A program made the translations under genes and the position numbers. Below are positions 32,020-41,080 of a stretch of DNA of 46,045 nucleotides, in pieces. Below the pieces are notes generated by a model. That model ran no database searches. It was not told the DNA's origin and saw nothing but the letters and a program-made list of their open reading frames with translations. This stretch comes from Trinickia soli. GTDB lineage: Bacteria; Pseudomonadota; Gammaproteobacteria; Burkholderiales; Burkholderiaceae. The stretch lies in the NCBI RefSeq assembly GCF_002879855.1, contig NZ_PNYB01000036.1, positions 1-46,045 of the forward strand. The letters are read 5' to 3'. The number at the start of each line of letters is the position of its first letter. Within the stretch, counting starts at the first letter, position 1.

Positions 32020-34122
32020 ATGCAAATGTCCGATCTCTTTGCTCAATTGCAAAATAGTCGCCTTTTCCGCCTGAAGGCTGTGGCGGAGGGATTGTCGGAG
32101 CTTGTGCTCGTCGATTTCCAGGGCACGGAGGGGCTATCGCAACTGTTCGAGTTTCATCTGCGGCTTGCTTCGCAAGATCCGAATATCGAACTCAAGCAGA
32201 TGATCGGGCAACCGGTAACGATTTCCCTCCAGTTGAACAGTGCGTTTGCGAGTTCGGAGCAGCGACATTTTCACGGTTATGTCACGCACTTCTCGCATCT
32301 GGATACAGATGGCGGCTTGGCCACATATAGCGCGACGGTCCGGCCGTGGATATGGATGCTTTCTAGACGGCAAGACATTCGGATATTCCAAGAGCAGACC
32401 GCTCAGTCTATTATTTCAAATGTCTTTCAGGGCTACGGTTCGTTGGCCTCGTATGAGTTCCGGCTATCGAAGGCAACGCCGAACCGCAGCTACTGTACGC
32501 AGTATCGGGAAACCGACCTGAATTTCGTATTGCGCCTGATGCAGGAAGAGGGGTTGTTCTTTTACTTCGAGCATACGAAGGCGGGTCATAAGCTGATCGT
32601 GACCGACAGCTCGGCGAGCGCAAAGCCGATCGATGGCATTAGCCCGTCGATGCCTTATTCGCAGGGCGAGATGCTGGACGATGTGGATGTGGTCACTTCG
32701 TTGCAATCGAGGCGGGAACTCGTACCAACCGACGTGGCGCTTAAAGGCGCTGACTACAAAGTCCCCAATGCGCGCCGGTATCAAACGAGCAAGGCCGAGA
32801 TCGATCAGGGCGATGTTCCCTCGTACGAGATCTATGACTACGTGGGGCCTCAAGGCTTCCCGGACCGCGACCGTGGCCATGAGTTGGCCAGCTTTCGAGC
32901 AGAGGCGCTGGCTGCCCATAGCAAGGTTTTCTTAGGTACGAGCACGAGCCGGCGACTGATGCCGTTGCGCTACTTCGAGATCGAGGACCATTACGACCAC
33001 ACAGGGAAACCGGAGGACCGGCAACTCGTGATTCTCACGGTCGCTCACTCAGGCCAGAACAACTACCAGGCAGGCAAGGGGGCAGCGTCCTATAGCTGCA
33101 GCTTTACGTGTATCCGCAAGAAGATTCCTTATCGCCCCTTGCTGACGATACCTCGGCCGACCATTCCCGGGCCGCAGACGGCGGTCGTGGTGGGGCCCGC
33201 GGGCGAAGAGATCTATACGGACCCGCTGGGCCGCGTAAAGGTGCAATTCCATTGGGACCGACTGGGCGAGAAAAACCAGTCGAGTTCTTGCTGGGTTCGT
33301 GTCGGGCAGCCGTGGGCGGGAAAAGGCTTCGGCATGATCCAGATTCCCCGGATCGGCGAAGAGGCGGTCGTGCTGTTTTTGGACGGCAACCCGGATCGTC
33401 CGCTCATTATTTCGAGGGTATATAACGCGCAGAACATGCCGCCGTGGGCCTTGCCGGCGAGCGCGACGCAAAGCGGCATTCTCACGCGTTCGAGCAAAGG
33501 AGCGACGTCCGCCAACGCGAATGCGATTCGCTTTGAAGACAAGAAAGGGCAAGAGGAGGTTTGGCTTCACGCGGAGAAGGACCAGCGCATCGAGGTCGAG
33601 AACAACGAGTCGCATACCGTCGGCAACGATCGCGCGAAGACGATCGACCATGACGAAACCGTGCAGGTCAAAAACGATCGCACGGAGACGGTCGGTAACA
33701 ACGAGACGATCACGATCGGCGTGAATCGGACGGAACGCGTAGGCGGCAACGAGACGCTGAACGTTGGCGGCAATCGCAGCGAAACGATCGATGGTGCGCA
33801 GAATCTGGTGATCGCGCTCGCGTCTGCCGAGACGGTGGGCTTGGCGAAGGCGTTGACGATCGGCGGTGCCTATACCGTGACGGTTGCTGGCGCGATCAAT
33901 ACGGCAGCGGGGTTGGCCAGTGCGGAAGAGGTGGGGTTGTCGAAGACGACAATGGTCGGCAAGACCTACACCATCACGGCAGGCGACAGGATCGAACTGA
34001 AGACGGGCAGCGCTTCGCTCATTCTCGAAAGCAACGGGCACATCACGCTAAGCGGCACGCAGTTGCTGATCGAAGGCTCCGGGCCAGTGCAGATCAATGG
34101 CAAGGACGTTGACATCAACTGA
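32020..34122 (+). CDS. vgrG: Type VI secretion spike protein VgrG (TssI)
   Basis: A 700-residue spike-tip protein. Residues about 1-380 are the gp27-like barrel domains (RLFRLKAVAEGLSELVLVDFQ; EGLFFYFEHTKAGHKLIVTDS), followed by the gp5-type OB fold (YTDPLGRVKVQFHWDRLGEKN; CWVRVGQPWAGKGFGMIQIP) and a repetitive C-terminal needle (NNESHTVGNDRAKTIDHDE; GNNETITIGVNRTERVGGNE). It ends IDGAQN...INGKDVDIN without an extra enzymatic domain, so it carries cargo rather than being a toxin. The DUF2169 adaptor and PAAR-like toxin follow on the same strand. Confidence 0.95.
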   Translation: MQMSDLFAQLQNSRLFRLKAVAEGLSELVLVDFQGTEGLSQLFEFHLRLASQDPNIELKQMIGQPVTISLQLNSAFASSEQRHFHGYVTHFSHLDTDGGLATYSATVRPWIWMLSRRQDIRIFQEQTAQSIISNVFQGYGSLASYEFRLSKATPNRSYCTQYRETDLNFVLRLMQEEGLFFYFEHTKAGHKLIVTDSSASAKPIDGISPSMPYSQGEMLDDVDVVTSLQSRRELVPTDVALKGADYKVPNARRYQTSKAEIDQGDVPSYEIYDYVGPQGFPDRDRGHELASFRAEALAAHSKVFLGTSTSRRLMPLRYFEIEDHYDHTGKPEDRQLVILTVAHSGQNNYQAGKGAASYSCSFTCIRKKIPYRPLLTIPRPTIPGPQTAVVVGPAGEEIYTDPLGRVKVQFHWDRLGEKNQSSSCWVRVGQPWAGKGFGMIQIPRIGEEAVVLFLDGNPDRPLIISRVYNAQNMPPWALPASATQSGILTRSSKGATSANANAIRFEDKKGQEEVWLHAEKDQRIEVENNESHTVGNDRAKTIDHDETVQVKNDRTETVGNNETITIGVNRTERVGGNETLNVGGNRSETIDGAQNLVIALASAETVGLAKALTIGGAYTVTVAGAINTAAGLASAEEVGLSKTTMVGKTYTITAGDRIELKTGSASLILESNGHITLSGTQLLIEGSGPVQINGKDVDIN

Positions 34123-34133
34123 GCGCCCCGGCC

Positions 34134-35558
34134 ATGGAATTCGTCAATCACACGCCGTTTCCCGCGCTGGCGTTTGAAGGCATCGATCAGCGAGGACAGG
34201 GCTTTCATACCGTTGTGTTGCGGCAGACCTTCACCTGGAACGATGCGGGTGAATTGGTCTTCGCAGACGATCAGCAGCCGCTATGCGAAGCGGACGAGTT
34301 CTTCGACGAAAACCTGCAAGGGAGTGTGCGCCAGGAGTCCGACCTTTGCGCGTATAAGCCGCGTTGTGACGTGATCGTCAATGCAACGGCGTATCCGCCA
34401 CAGCCGGCGGACGGTTCGGTGCCGGAGCGATTCGAAGTCCGTCTTTCGGTGATGCGACCCGGTACACCGGTCCCCATACCAGCACGCCCGCATGGCCTTA
34501 ATCCGTTGATGCCGGCATCCGATGAGGCGATGCGCATTTGGCAGGCCGAGGTCGAACGAGTCAAGCATGCGGATGCTCAGGGCGAACGCCTGATCGACAA
34601 AGTGCTCGTTGTGACGGGTGAGCGCCGATTCGTAAAGCTGAATGGTTGGACGCGCGCCGCTGCCGCGCTACTGAAAATCGGGACAATCGGCATTGTTCGC
34701 TTTCCATACTGGCGAGTGACCCGGCCGGAGCCGGCACAACCGGTGCCGATTCGCTTGGAGCGCGCGTTTGGTGGTGAATGCCGTATCGATGCCGATCACA
34801 GCGCGGCAGGCAAAGTCCCCCAAAAGTATCGCCTAACAGTGGAGCAAACCGACGCGCATCCTGACGTGGCCCGGCCCCCTGTCGCGCACGATGCGTATCC
34901 GTTCAATCCGGTCGGTCAAGGGTACACGCGCGATTGGTTTCTGGCCTCGGCCGATGTACGTAGTGTTGCGGCCACACAGATCGAATATCCGTCCCGTCCA
35001 ATTGGTCTCGACGATTTCAATCGCGCTCGCCGCGGCAAGCTCGACGGCGGTGAGTGGCTGGTTGCTGGATTGGGCGTGCGGCCCAAAGGCCATCCCGAAC
35101 GAGCCAAGCTGGTTGGGACCATCGATGAGGCATTCATCGAAAGCAATGCCGCGTTGCCGAAGGATTTCGATTTTGCGGTATGGAACGCGGCTTGGCCTGA
35201 TCAGCAGGTGGATGCGTTGCGCGGCGATGAGCTAATTCGACTTGTCAATCTCTGTGCACCGGACACGCCGGGAGTGACGCGAGATACGCAAGGCAACGCG
35301 GTCCTCACGCTCGCTCTACCGGGGCATTTGCCGTTCTTGTTGGTGCGGTTCGAAAACGGTGCGATCGGGGAACTCGCCGCTCGGCTGGATACGCTTCTGA
35401 TCGATCTGAACAGGCGACAGGTTTCGTGCGTGTGGCGGGCAACGCTTAGTAAGCAACCACAGGTCCGAATGCTAGAGGCACGCATGCTTTCGGGTGACGA
35501 CGCGCTAGCCGTGACGACTCGTATGCCGACAGAACAAGAAGAGGTTGCGCATGGCTAG
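34134..35558 (+). CDS. DUF2169 adaptor/chaperone for a PAAR-like effector
   Basis: A 474-residue cytoplasmic protein beginning MEFVNHTPFPALAFEGIDQ, with VVLRQTFTWND and CDVIVNATAYPPQP, the N-terminal signature of DUF2169. Members of this family load PAAR-type effectors onto VgrG. The gene starts 11 bp after vgrG and its stop overlaps the ATG of the PAAR gene by 8 bp, the standard order spike - adaptor - effector. Later parts (RAFGGECRIDADHS, FNPVGQGYTRDWF) also match the family. Confidence 0.9.
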   Translation: MEFVNHTPFPALAFEGIDQRGQGFHTVVLRQTFTWNDAGELVFADDQQPLCEADEFFDENLQGSVRQESDLCAYKPRCDVIVNATAYPPQPADGSVPERFEVRLSVMRPGTPVPIPARPHGLNPLMPASDEAMRIWQAEVERVKHADAQGERLIDKVLVVTGERRFVKLNGWTRAAAALLKIGTIGIVRFPYWRVTRPEPAQPVPIRLERAFGGECRIDADHSAAGKVPQKYRLTVEQTDAHPDVARPPVAHDAYPFNPVGQGYTRDWFLASADVRSVAATQIEYPSRPIGLDDFNRARRGKLDGGEWLVAGLGVRPKGHPERAKLVGTIDEAFIESNAALPKDFDFAVWNAAWPDQQVDALRGDELIRLVNLCAPDTPGVTRDTQGNAVLTLALPGHLPFLLVRFENGAIGELAARLDTLLIDLNRRQVSCVWRATLSKQPQVRMLEARMLSGDDALAVTTRMPTEQEEVAHG

Positions 35559-36876
35559 CCAGCTCGGGGCGCGAAAAAATGCGAAGTTTAAGGCGGTATC
35601 CACCGCACCGTCGATCAACAAGACGCCTGTTGGCGGTAGCACGCCGCCGCTGCCTTATCCGGTGACCGAGGACTTGTCCAGCAGCGTCGGTATTGTGCCG
35701 AACGTGCGGTTCAATGGCGACCCCGCTTACGTGCTAAGTCAAAGCACACAGCCTAGCTGCATCGGCGACGCCGCAGGTTCCTGCAAGGGCGTAAAGAGCG
35801 GTACGGTGAGTGGCGAGGTGAAGCCGGTGAGGGGTTCCAGTACGGTGCGGATTTCCGGCAAGCCGGTCATCCGCGAGGGAGACCCTTGTACGCTTAATGG
35901 GGGGAATTGTCCCGGCATCTACGTGACGCAGCCGGCGCCTAGCGGCTCCATTGCCGGAGGGCAGCCCAGTGCGAGCACGAATCCGCCAGTCAAACCGGAG
36001 ACGCCGAAAGAAGAGGGTTGGTGGGGAAAGGCGAGTCCGTGGGTGCATGGCGCGCTAGGTCTTGCGAGCTTCGTGCCGGGGCTGGGGATCGTGACTGGAG
36101 CTGCCGATGCGGGGATCTACGCGGCTGAAGGCGACATGGTGGACGCTGGACTGTCGGCTGCTAGCATGATCCCCGGTGGGAAGATCGTCACGACGGCAGG
36201 CAAGCTCGTGAAGGGCGCGGCGGGGCTTGCTCGAGAGGCACATGCTGCGGAAGAGGCCGCTAAATTGGCGAGAGAGGCTGAGGCTGCGGCGAAAGCGGCG
36301 AAACTCGAGAAAGAGGCCGAGGAAGCGGCTAAACTGAAGAAGGCCGAGGAAGAAGCGTCGCATGCCAAGAAGGCAGACGAGGAAGCGACCGACGCTGGCA
36401 AGGGTGAGGACGGTGCAAAGGTCAAAGGCAAGAAAAAGCTCAAGTGCGGAGAGTACGGCAAATACGGGGACTTGAAAAAGAAGACGGGGGACGGAAAATT
36501 CGATCGGGATCATGTGCCGTCGAAGGCGGCTCTGAAGGAGCGAGCGGAATCGCTGCTGGACGAAGGCGAAAAGCTTTCGTCCGCACAAAAGAAGGCCATT
36601 GAGGACTGGGGTGATTCCATCGCTATTCCAAGACGGGCACATATTGACGTGAGCCCGACATATGGAGCAAAGAATCTGAAATTGGGACCCCAAGACGCAG
36701 AAGACCTGGCGGGTGCCGCTCGCAGAGATGTTGAAGCGATGTTGAAGCAGATCGACGAATACGATGCCGACGGGGGCTGCAAGAAAGCATACCAGAAGGC
36801 CGCCAAGCGTGTTTTACGTATGACTAATAGGGATTTTGATAAGGCTCTGCTAGAGATCCTGAAAAAGGTAAAGTGA
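35551..36876 (+). CDS. PAAR-like (DUF4150) effector with C-terminal nuclease-like toxin domain
   Basis: A 441-residue modular effector. Residues about 30-130 are a DUF4150 PAAR-like tip (PSCIGDAAGSCKGVKSGTVSG; VIREGDPCTLNGGNCPGI). Residues about 160-225 are apolar and may cross a membrane (GALGLASFVPGLGIVTGAAD). Residues 228-297 form an Ala/Glu/Lys coiled coil. From Cys299 to the end is the likely toxin: CGEYGKYGDLKKKTGDGKFD, then D320-H321 in DRDHVPSKAAL and IPRRAHIDVSPTYGAKN with His364. This DHxPS ... AHxxxSPTYG arrangement resembles HNH/endonuclease VII-like Rhs and PAAR toxins. ATG 35551 is chosen over a TTG two codons earlier. Immunity-like genes follow directly. Confidence 0.82.
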   Translation: MASQLGARKNAKFKAVSTAPSINKTPVGGSTPPLPYPVTEDLSSSVGIVPNVRFNGDPAYVLSQSTQPSCIGDAAGSCKGVKSGTVSGEVKPVRGSSTVRISGKPVIREGDPCTLNGGNCPGIYVTQPAPSGSIAGGQPSASTNPPVKPETPKEEGWWGKASPWVHGALGLASFVPGLGIVTGAADAGIYAAEGDMVDAGLSAASMIPGGKIVTTAGKLVKGAAGLAREAHAAEEAAKLAREAEAAAKAAKLEKEAEEAAKLKKAEEEASHAKKADEEATDAGKGEDGAKVKGKKKLKCGEYGKYGDLKKKTGDGKFDRDHVPSKAALKERAESLLDEGEKLSSAQKKAIEDWGDSIAIPRRAHIDVSPTYGAKNLKLGPQDAEDLAGAARRDVEAMLKQIDEYDADGGCKKAYQKAAKRVLRMTNRDFDKALLEILKKVK

Positions 36877-36878
36877 CA

Positions 36879-37349
36879 ATGCAACCCGAATATTTCATGA
36901 ACTCAATCGGCAAGCAGGCAGACTCGGATGTGGTCGTGGGACTCTTGCGCACCTTGGGTATTGAGCGCCGGATAACCATAAGGCGTGACGACACGGACGT
37001 CTATATGAACAATGCCGACGCTGGAGTGTCGTTGCTATTCGAAAGCGAAAGCTACGTAAGCGCAAAGTATCACGTCAGCTTTCCCAGTGACGCGCCGGTG
37101 TTGACGGCAATCTTTCTCTACGGTCCGGGCGACGACGAGTTCTCAGTGTACAAAGGAGATCTTCCAGGGGGATTGCTGTTCTCGGATAGCAGGGAGAAGG
37201 CAATTTCGAAGCTCGGTGAGTCCGCAAAATTCAATCCAGACAGGGATTCTGAATTTTGGGAGTTACCCGGTAATACTCGGCTTTTTGTTAGGTACGCGGA
37301 GGGCAGAGGGTCGATTGAAAGAGTACAATTTGGGATTCTGTGGCGATGA
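36879..37349 (+). CDS. Immunity-like protein, paralogue 1 (single domain)
   Basis: A 156-residue soluble protein, two bases after the PAAR-toxin stop. It has one copy of a domain that recurs in the next two genes: a helix with Lys/Pro-Ala near the start (GKQADSDVVVGLLRTLGIERR), then GVSLLFES, a beta region, GDLPGGLLFSDSREKAISKLGE and a closing strand LFVRYAEGRGSIERVQFGI. The position right behind a toxin gene makes it the prime candidate for the cognate immunity protein. ATG 36879 is used; a GTG at 36873 is an alternative. GC content and codon use look lower than in the housekeeping part of the window. Confidence 0.72.
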   Translation: MQPEYFMNSIGKQADSDVVVGLLRTLGIERRITIRRDDTDVYMNNADAGVSLLFESESYVSAKYHVSFPSDAPVLTAIFLYGPGDDEFSVYKGDLPGGLLFSDSREKAISKLGESAKFNPDRDSEFWELPGNTRLFVRYAEGRGSIERVQFGILWR

Positions 37350-38311
37350 ACGCCGACGAAATTGTTCGGGAGTTCGGAAACCCTGCCGACGCTGAAGGCG
37401 TTGCTGAAATTTTCGACGGTCTGGGAACATATCAGCGTCCGGAATCCCCCGGAGATGGGCGATCTTTTCACGATTGGGTACTCATCCGTCGTAAAGGCAT
37501 TGAGTTGGGTTTTGTCGACTCGGAATATCAGGCGGGGGCGGACCGGTACCGATGGGGGCATGGTGAGTTGTTGTTCTCGCAAGCCTATTTCTACGCTGGC
37601 TTCGACGACGTTCAGCCCTTCGTTGGAGAATTGCCTTTTGGATTGTGTTTCACTGATAGTCGCCATGCCGCTCGCTCAAAGGTCGCAGCCTATGAGGAGA
37701 CACGTCACTCATATCGTAGCGACACCTGGGATGTCGATGGTTATCGCTTGACCGTATCTTACAACGGTGCCGGCACTTCGATTGATCGGATCGCTTGTCG
37801 TGTACTTGCTGCCCCGATCCAAACGCGGCGTGTACTGAGATGGCCGAATTTTGACGAATTGATTGAAGCCTTCGGCTTCGTGACGCGATCACCAGAGTTT
37901 ATAACTCTATGGCGTGAGCCTTTGTCTGAGAGCGAGTATCGGGCTGCGCGCGACGACGGTGAAATCGATTTGACGGGGAGTTATGGCGCCACGCTGCACT
38001 TTGCTGAAAGCAACTCGGGACCCGTATTCCGGGCGGTTACTCTTCATCGCAATCGCGACAGTGAGTCTGTCGGGTGGCTAGGTGCGTTGCCTCACGCGCT
38101 TGACTTTGAGGACAGCCCGGAGGCCTTATTCGGGAAGATCTCCTTACCCCCGGTTCAACACGCGGATTCTGCGGTGACGGGGCATGCCGTGTGGCATTTT
38201 GATGCTTACACGTTGCATGTACTGTACAGCAACGTCGACAATCGGCTGTTGCGAATCAAGCTGATCGCACCTGGCACATGGAAATGCATCGAAGAAATCG
38301 ACTATGCATAA
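37346..38311 (+). CDS. Immunity-like protein, paralogue 2 (two tandem domains)
   Basis: A 321-residue protein whose ATG overlaps the previous stop (ATGA, 37346-37349). Residues 1-150 repeat the domain of paralogue 1 (EIVREFGNPADAEGVAEIFDGLG; GELPFGLCFTDSRHAARSKV; YRLTVSYNGAGTSIDRI). Residues about 165-321 are a second, more diverged copy (DELIEAFGFVTRSPEF; GALPHALDFEDSPEALFGKI; YTLHVLYSNVDNRLLRIKL). It may protect against another toxin variant or widen protection. The function is inferred from context only. Confidence 0.72.
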   Translation: MNADEIVREFGNPADAEGVAEIFDGLGTYQRPESPGDGRSFHDWVLIRRKGIELGFVDSEYQAGADRYRWGHGELLFSQAYFYAGFDDVQPFVGELPFGLCFTDSRHAARSKVAAYEETRHSYRSDTWDVDGYRLTVSYNGAGTSIDRIACRVLAAPIQTRRVLRWPNFDELIEAFGFVTRSPEFITLWREPLSESEYRAARDDGEIDLTGSYGATLHFAESNSGPVFRAVTLHRNRDSESVGWLGALPHALDFEDSPEALFGKISLPPVQHADSAVTGHAVWHFDAYTLHVLYSNVDNRLLRIKLIAPGTWKCIEEIDYA

Positions 38312-38316
38312 GTAAG

Positions 38317-38604
38317 ATGAATGTAGGTGATTTTCAAAAGTTCTTTGGACTGCCTGCGACGAATCAGGAGTTTGCTGTATTCCTCTCGAGCCATGGTATC
38401 GATGAGCGGCCGGCTTTCGATTCCGAAACGGGAAACCCGGCCGAGTTGATCGAGTTGCCGGAGTCTGGTGTCGCATTGGAGTTCGTCAGGCCAGGTGCAT
38501 TCGTGAAAAAATTCGGTCCGGTGCGCGAAGATGGGGACATGATTTTCTCCAAAATCTTTGTCTATCTTGTACCGGAAGACGACTATCGGTGTTTGTCAAC
38601 ATAG
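38317..38604 (+). pseudogene. Immunity-like protein, paralogue 3, truncated to its N-terminal half
   Basis: A 95-residue frame that begins like the other paralogues (FQKFFGLPATNQEFAVFLSSHGIDERP; SGVALEFVRPGAF; MIFSKIFVYLVPEDDY). It stops at RCLST just where the LPxGLxFxDSR segment should begin; no continuation was found in the 77 bp before the next gene. It starts 5 bp after the preceding gene. It may be a decaying copy or a shortened functional form. Confidence 0.65.
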
Positions 38605-38681
38605 TTGTCGGTGTGCCGGCAGATGGCAGGCTGAATGCGATGTTATGATGAAATGAATGCGAACTGGACAGGACTTCGTAT

Positions 38682-39026
38682 ATGGGAACGCGATACGGCC
38701 GACGCGCTCATGACGGCACTACTGAATATTACGATTCGAAAAAGGAGCTGGTTGCTGCCGCGGATAGAGAAGTGCTGGCCCGCATGGCAAACTTCTTCAC
38801 GGTAATCGGCTTGGTGGCGGGTGGGGTGATCTCCTACCATTTTCTTCATCACAGCAGCGCCGTGGCATGGCCGAAGCTCGCGCGAGCGCTCGTTATAGCT
38901 GGCTCTTCGGTCGGTGCTGCGTTGTTGTTGCGCACTGTCGGCAAATATCTATTTATGCTCACTGTTGTGCTGTTGTTGGGTAGCCTGCTACTGGTCGTCG
39001 GCCGATGGCTTTGGCATATTGCCTAA
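38682..39026 (+). CDS. Small membrane protein of unknown function
   Basis: A 114-residue protein with a charged N-terminus (GTRYGRRAHDGTTEYYDSKKE) and three hydrophobic helices (FFTVIGLVAGGVISYHFL; LARALVIAGSSVGAALLL; YLFMLTVVLLLGSLLLVVG). It has no recognised family. It lies at the end of the toxin-immunity run on the same strand and might be a membrane immunity protein, but nothing in the sequence shows this. No gene is supported in the following 221 bp. Confidence 0.6.
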   Translation: MGTRYGRRAHDGTTEYYDSKKELVAAADREVLARMANFFTVIGLVAGGVISYHFLHHSSAVAWPKLARALVIAGSSVGAALLLRTVGKYLFMLTVVLLLGSLLLVVGRWLWHIA

Positions 39027-39247
39027 CTGCTTCGGTTATCGGTGTTGGGCTTCCTATGAGAATAATCCGCCGAATACCGACATCGATTGCACCGGTGCCA
39101 GCCTGGAAGGTCACACGTGCAACCGATGCGCCGATGCAGGTCGAGGAAGACCAAAATCGATGAAGAAGGCGATTGAACTCCATGAGCGAGGCACGCCGCG
39201 AGCCAGAGATCCGCTCCTGAGCCTGATCTCACACTTCGAAAAAACGG

Positions 39248-39648
39248 TTAGCGCTCGATTTTAATCGTTTCAAATCCAAGTAGATATAAGGTGCATAGAC
39301 GCAAGAAGTTCTTTTTCGCCAAAATTGACAGTGTTAGTCCCTGCGGATTTCTTGCTAGGTAGGAGAAAGTAACAAGAAGACAAAATGCGAGTATCGTTCC
39401 GCCAACAATTGGACCCCAGCTTGCCATGTCGTTTTCAGGTAAACTATCATTCATTTTTTCGATGAGCTCGAACCATATTCCCGTTAGGCCGTATGCCCAT
39501 ACAATAAAAATAAGCAACGAAAGTCCGTTGTATGATAGCGGGTCTGCGATAACTTCGCCGTCGCCCAAAAATGAGTAAAAAAATAGGCCAACAAATATAA
39601 AAAGCAGAACGCGACTGTTAGCCTTTTCAATAACGGCAAGTATCTCCG
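39248..39648 (-). pseudogene. Membrane-protein gene cut by the IS256 element (3' part)
   Basis: From TAA at 39248 the frame runs upstream through IERs and three hydrophobic stretches (VLLFIFVGLFFYSF; GLSLLIFIVWAYGLTGIWF; GPIVGGTILAFCLLVTFSYL) to the IS boundary, where it loses its start. Joining it to 41081-41096 across the 9-bp target duplication restores a continuous 135-residue frame beginning GTG-CTA-GCG-GAG-ATA-CTT, with AGGAG 7 nt upstream. The intact protein was a small inner-membrane protein of unknown family. Confidence 0.85.
39640..39648 (+). repeat. Target-site duplication, left copy
   Basis: GTATCTCCG at 39640-39648 is repeated exactly at 41081-41089 on the far side of the IS256 element. 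Nine bases fits the 8-9 bp duplications of the IS256 family. The base before each copy is also A, so the match extends to ten. Confidence 0.85.
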
Positions 39649-41080
39649 AGATAAAGTCGAATCTGGTGTACGGGGGAGTTGAGGCGGGAAGTTGAAGGCG
39701 GTGGAGGTTTCAGCTGAGAATCTGATTGTCGAAGTCGGAAACCAGCAACCAAACAAACCATCCACCATGAGCAAGGATACGGAAAAAGCAGTCGTCGGTC
39801 TATCGGGAGTCGGGCTTGGCCTGGACGAGTTGGTTCGTCACGGGGCGCGGCAAGTGATTCAACAAGCGATCGAAGCGGAGTTGGCGGAGTTGATGGAACG
39901 GTTCGCGAACGTCAAGACTTTGCAAGGGCAACGCGCCGTTGTGCGCAACGGCTACTTGCCCGAGCGCGAGGTGCTGACGGCCGCCGGGCCGATCGCGGTG
40001 AAGGTGCCGAAGGTACGAGATCGATCGGGATCGGGCGTGAAGTTCAATTCGACGATCGTGCCGCCGTACGTGAGGAAGTCGCCTCGCGTGAGCGCAGCGC
40101 TGCCCTGGCTGTATCTGAAGGGCATCTCGACGGGCGACATGGGCGAAGCGTTGAGCGTGCTGCTGGGCGATGACGCCAAGGGCTTGTCGGCCAACGTGGT
40201 GAGCCGGCTGAAGGCGCAATGGGCCGACGAGCATGTGGCGTGGAGCCGGCGAGACATGTCCAAGGTGCACTATGTTTATTGGTGGGTCGACGGCATTCAC
40301 ACGGGGCTGCGCAGCGAGAACTCCGATGGGCAATGCTTGCTTGTCATCATCGGCGTGAAGCCGGACGGGAGCAAAGAGCGTGTGGCGATCGGCGATGGGT
40401 ATCGCGAAACGAAAGCATCGTGGCTGGAGCTGCTGCTCGACCTGAAAAAGCGTGGTCTGAAGACAGGGCCACGGCTGGCGGTCGGCGACGGCGCCATGGG
40501 CTTCTGGGCCGCGCTGGAAGAGGTGTTTCCGACCACACGTGGCCAGCGGTGCTGGTTTCATAAAATGGGAAACGTCATGAACGCGCTGCCCAAGTCGCAA
40601 CAGGCCCGCGCGAAGGCTGACATGCAATCGATCTGGATGGCGGCCACCCGCGCCGACGCGCACGCCGCGTTCGATCGTTTCGTGTCGATCTATGCGGCGA
40701 AATATCCGAAGGCGACCGAGACGTTAAAGAAGGACCGGGAGAGCCTGCTCGCGTTTTACGAATTCCCTGCCGAGCACTGGCAGCATCTGCGCACGACCAA
40801 CGCGATTGAATCGACGTTCGCGACGGTGCGCCACCGTACGACGCGCACGCGTAACTGCGTATCGCGACCAACCTTCCTTGGACTGGCATTCAAGCTGATC
40901 GAGGAAGCCGAGAAAACCTGGCGCCGTATCAACGGCCCGGAAAAGATCAAGCTGTTGCTCGAGGGCGTTGCCTTCAAGGACGGCGAACCGGTGCAAGACG
41001 ATCGACCGGGTCAGCAGAAACTCGCCGCTTGAAATCGATCGCCGTCAAATTGCTCATACACCACTCTTGACGTTAGCTCA
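39649..41080 (+). mobile_element. IS256-family insertion sequence, complete
   Basis: About 1.43 kb, bounded by a 9-bp target duplication. The left end from 39650 (GATAAAGTCGAATCTGGTGT) and the inverted right end from 41077 (GCTAACGTCAAGAGTGGTGT) agree at 17 of the first 25 positions; GATAAAGTC is typical of IS256-family ends. Exact ends may shift by up to 3 bp. It carries one intact transposase gene and interrupts a minus-strand membrane-protein gene after five codons. Confidence 0.85.
39767..41032 (+). CDS. IS256-family (mutator-type) DDE transposase
   Basis: A 421-residue transposase. MSKDTEKAVVGLSGVGLGLD leads to QAIEAELAELMERF, VRNGYLPEREVLTAAGPIAV and VPKVRDRSGSGVKF, the usual N-terminal part. 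The catalytic DDE set is in WWVDGIHTGLR (first Asp), AVGDGAMGFWAALEEVFP (second Asp, followed by RGQRCWFHKMGNVMNALPK) and RTTNAIESTFATVRHRT (Glu). The frame is intact, so the element may be active. An upstream TTG at 39692 would lengthen it by 25 residues that are not family-like. Confidence 0.95.
   Translation: MSKDTEKAVVGLSGVGLGLDELVRHGARQVIQQAIEAELAELMERFANVKTLQGQRAVVRNGYLPEREVLTAAGPIAVKVPKVRDRSGSGVKFNSTIVPPYVRKSPRVSAALPWLYLKGISTGDMGEALSVLLGDDAKGLSANVVSRLKAQWADEHVAWSRRDMSKVHYVYWWVDGIHTGLRSENSDGQCLLVIIGVKPDGSKERVAIGDGYRETKASWLELLLDLKKRGLKTGPRLAVGDGAMGFWAALEEVFPTTRGQRCWFHKMGNVMNALPKSQQARAKADMQSIWMAATRADAHAAFDRFVSIYAAKYPKATETLKKDRESLLAFYEFPAEHWQHLRTTNAIESTFATVRHRTTRTRNCVSRPTFLGLAFKLIEEAEKTWRRINGPEKIKLLLEGVAFKDGEPVQDDRPGQQKLAA

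Noticed and set aside
32020-34122. VgrG considered as an evolved VgrG with its own toxin domain
   Set aside because: The protein ends directly after the beta-helical needle (INGKDVDIN); no C-terminal extension is present.
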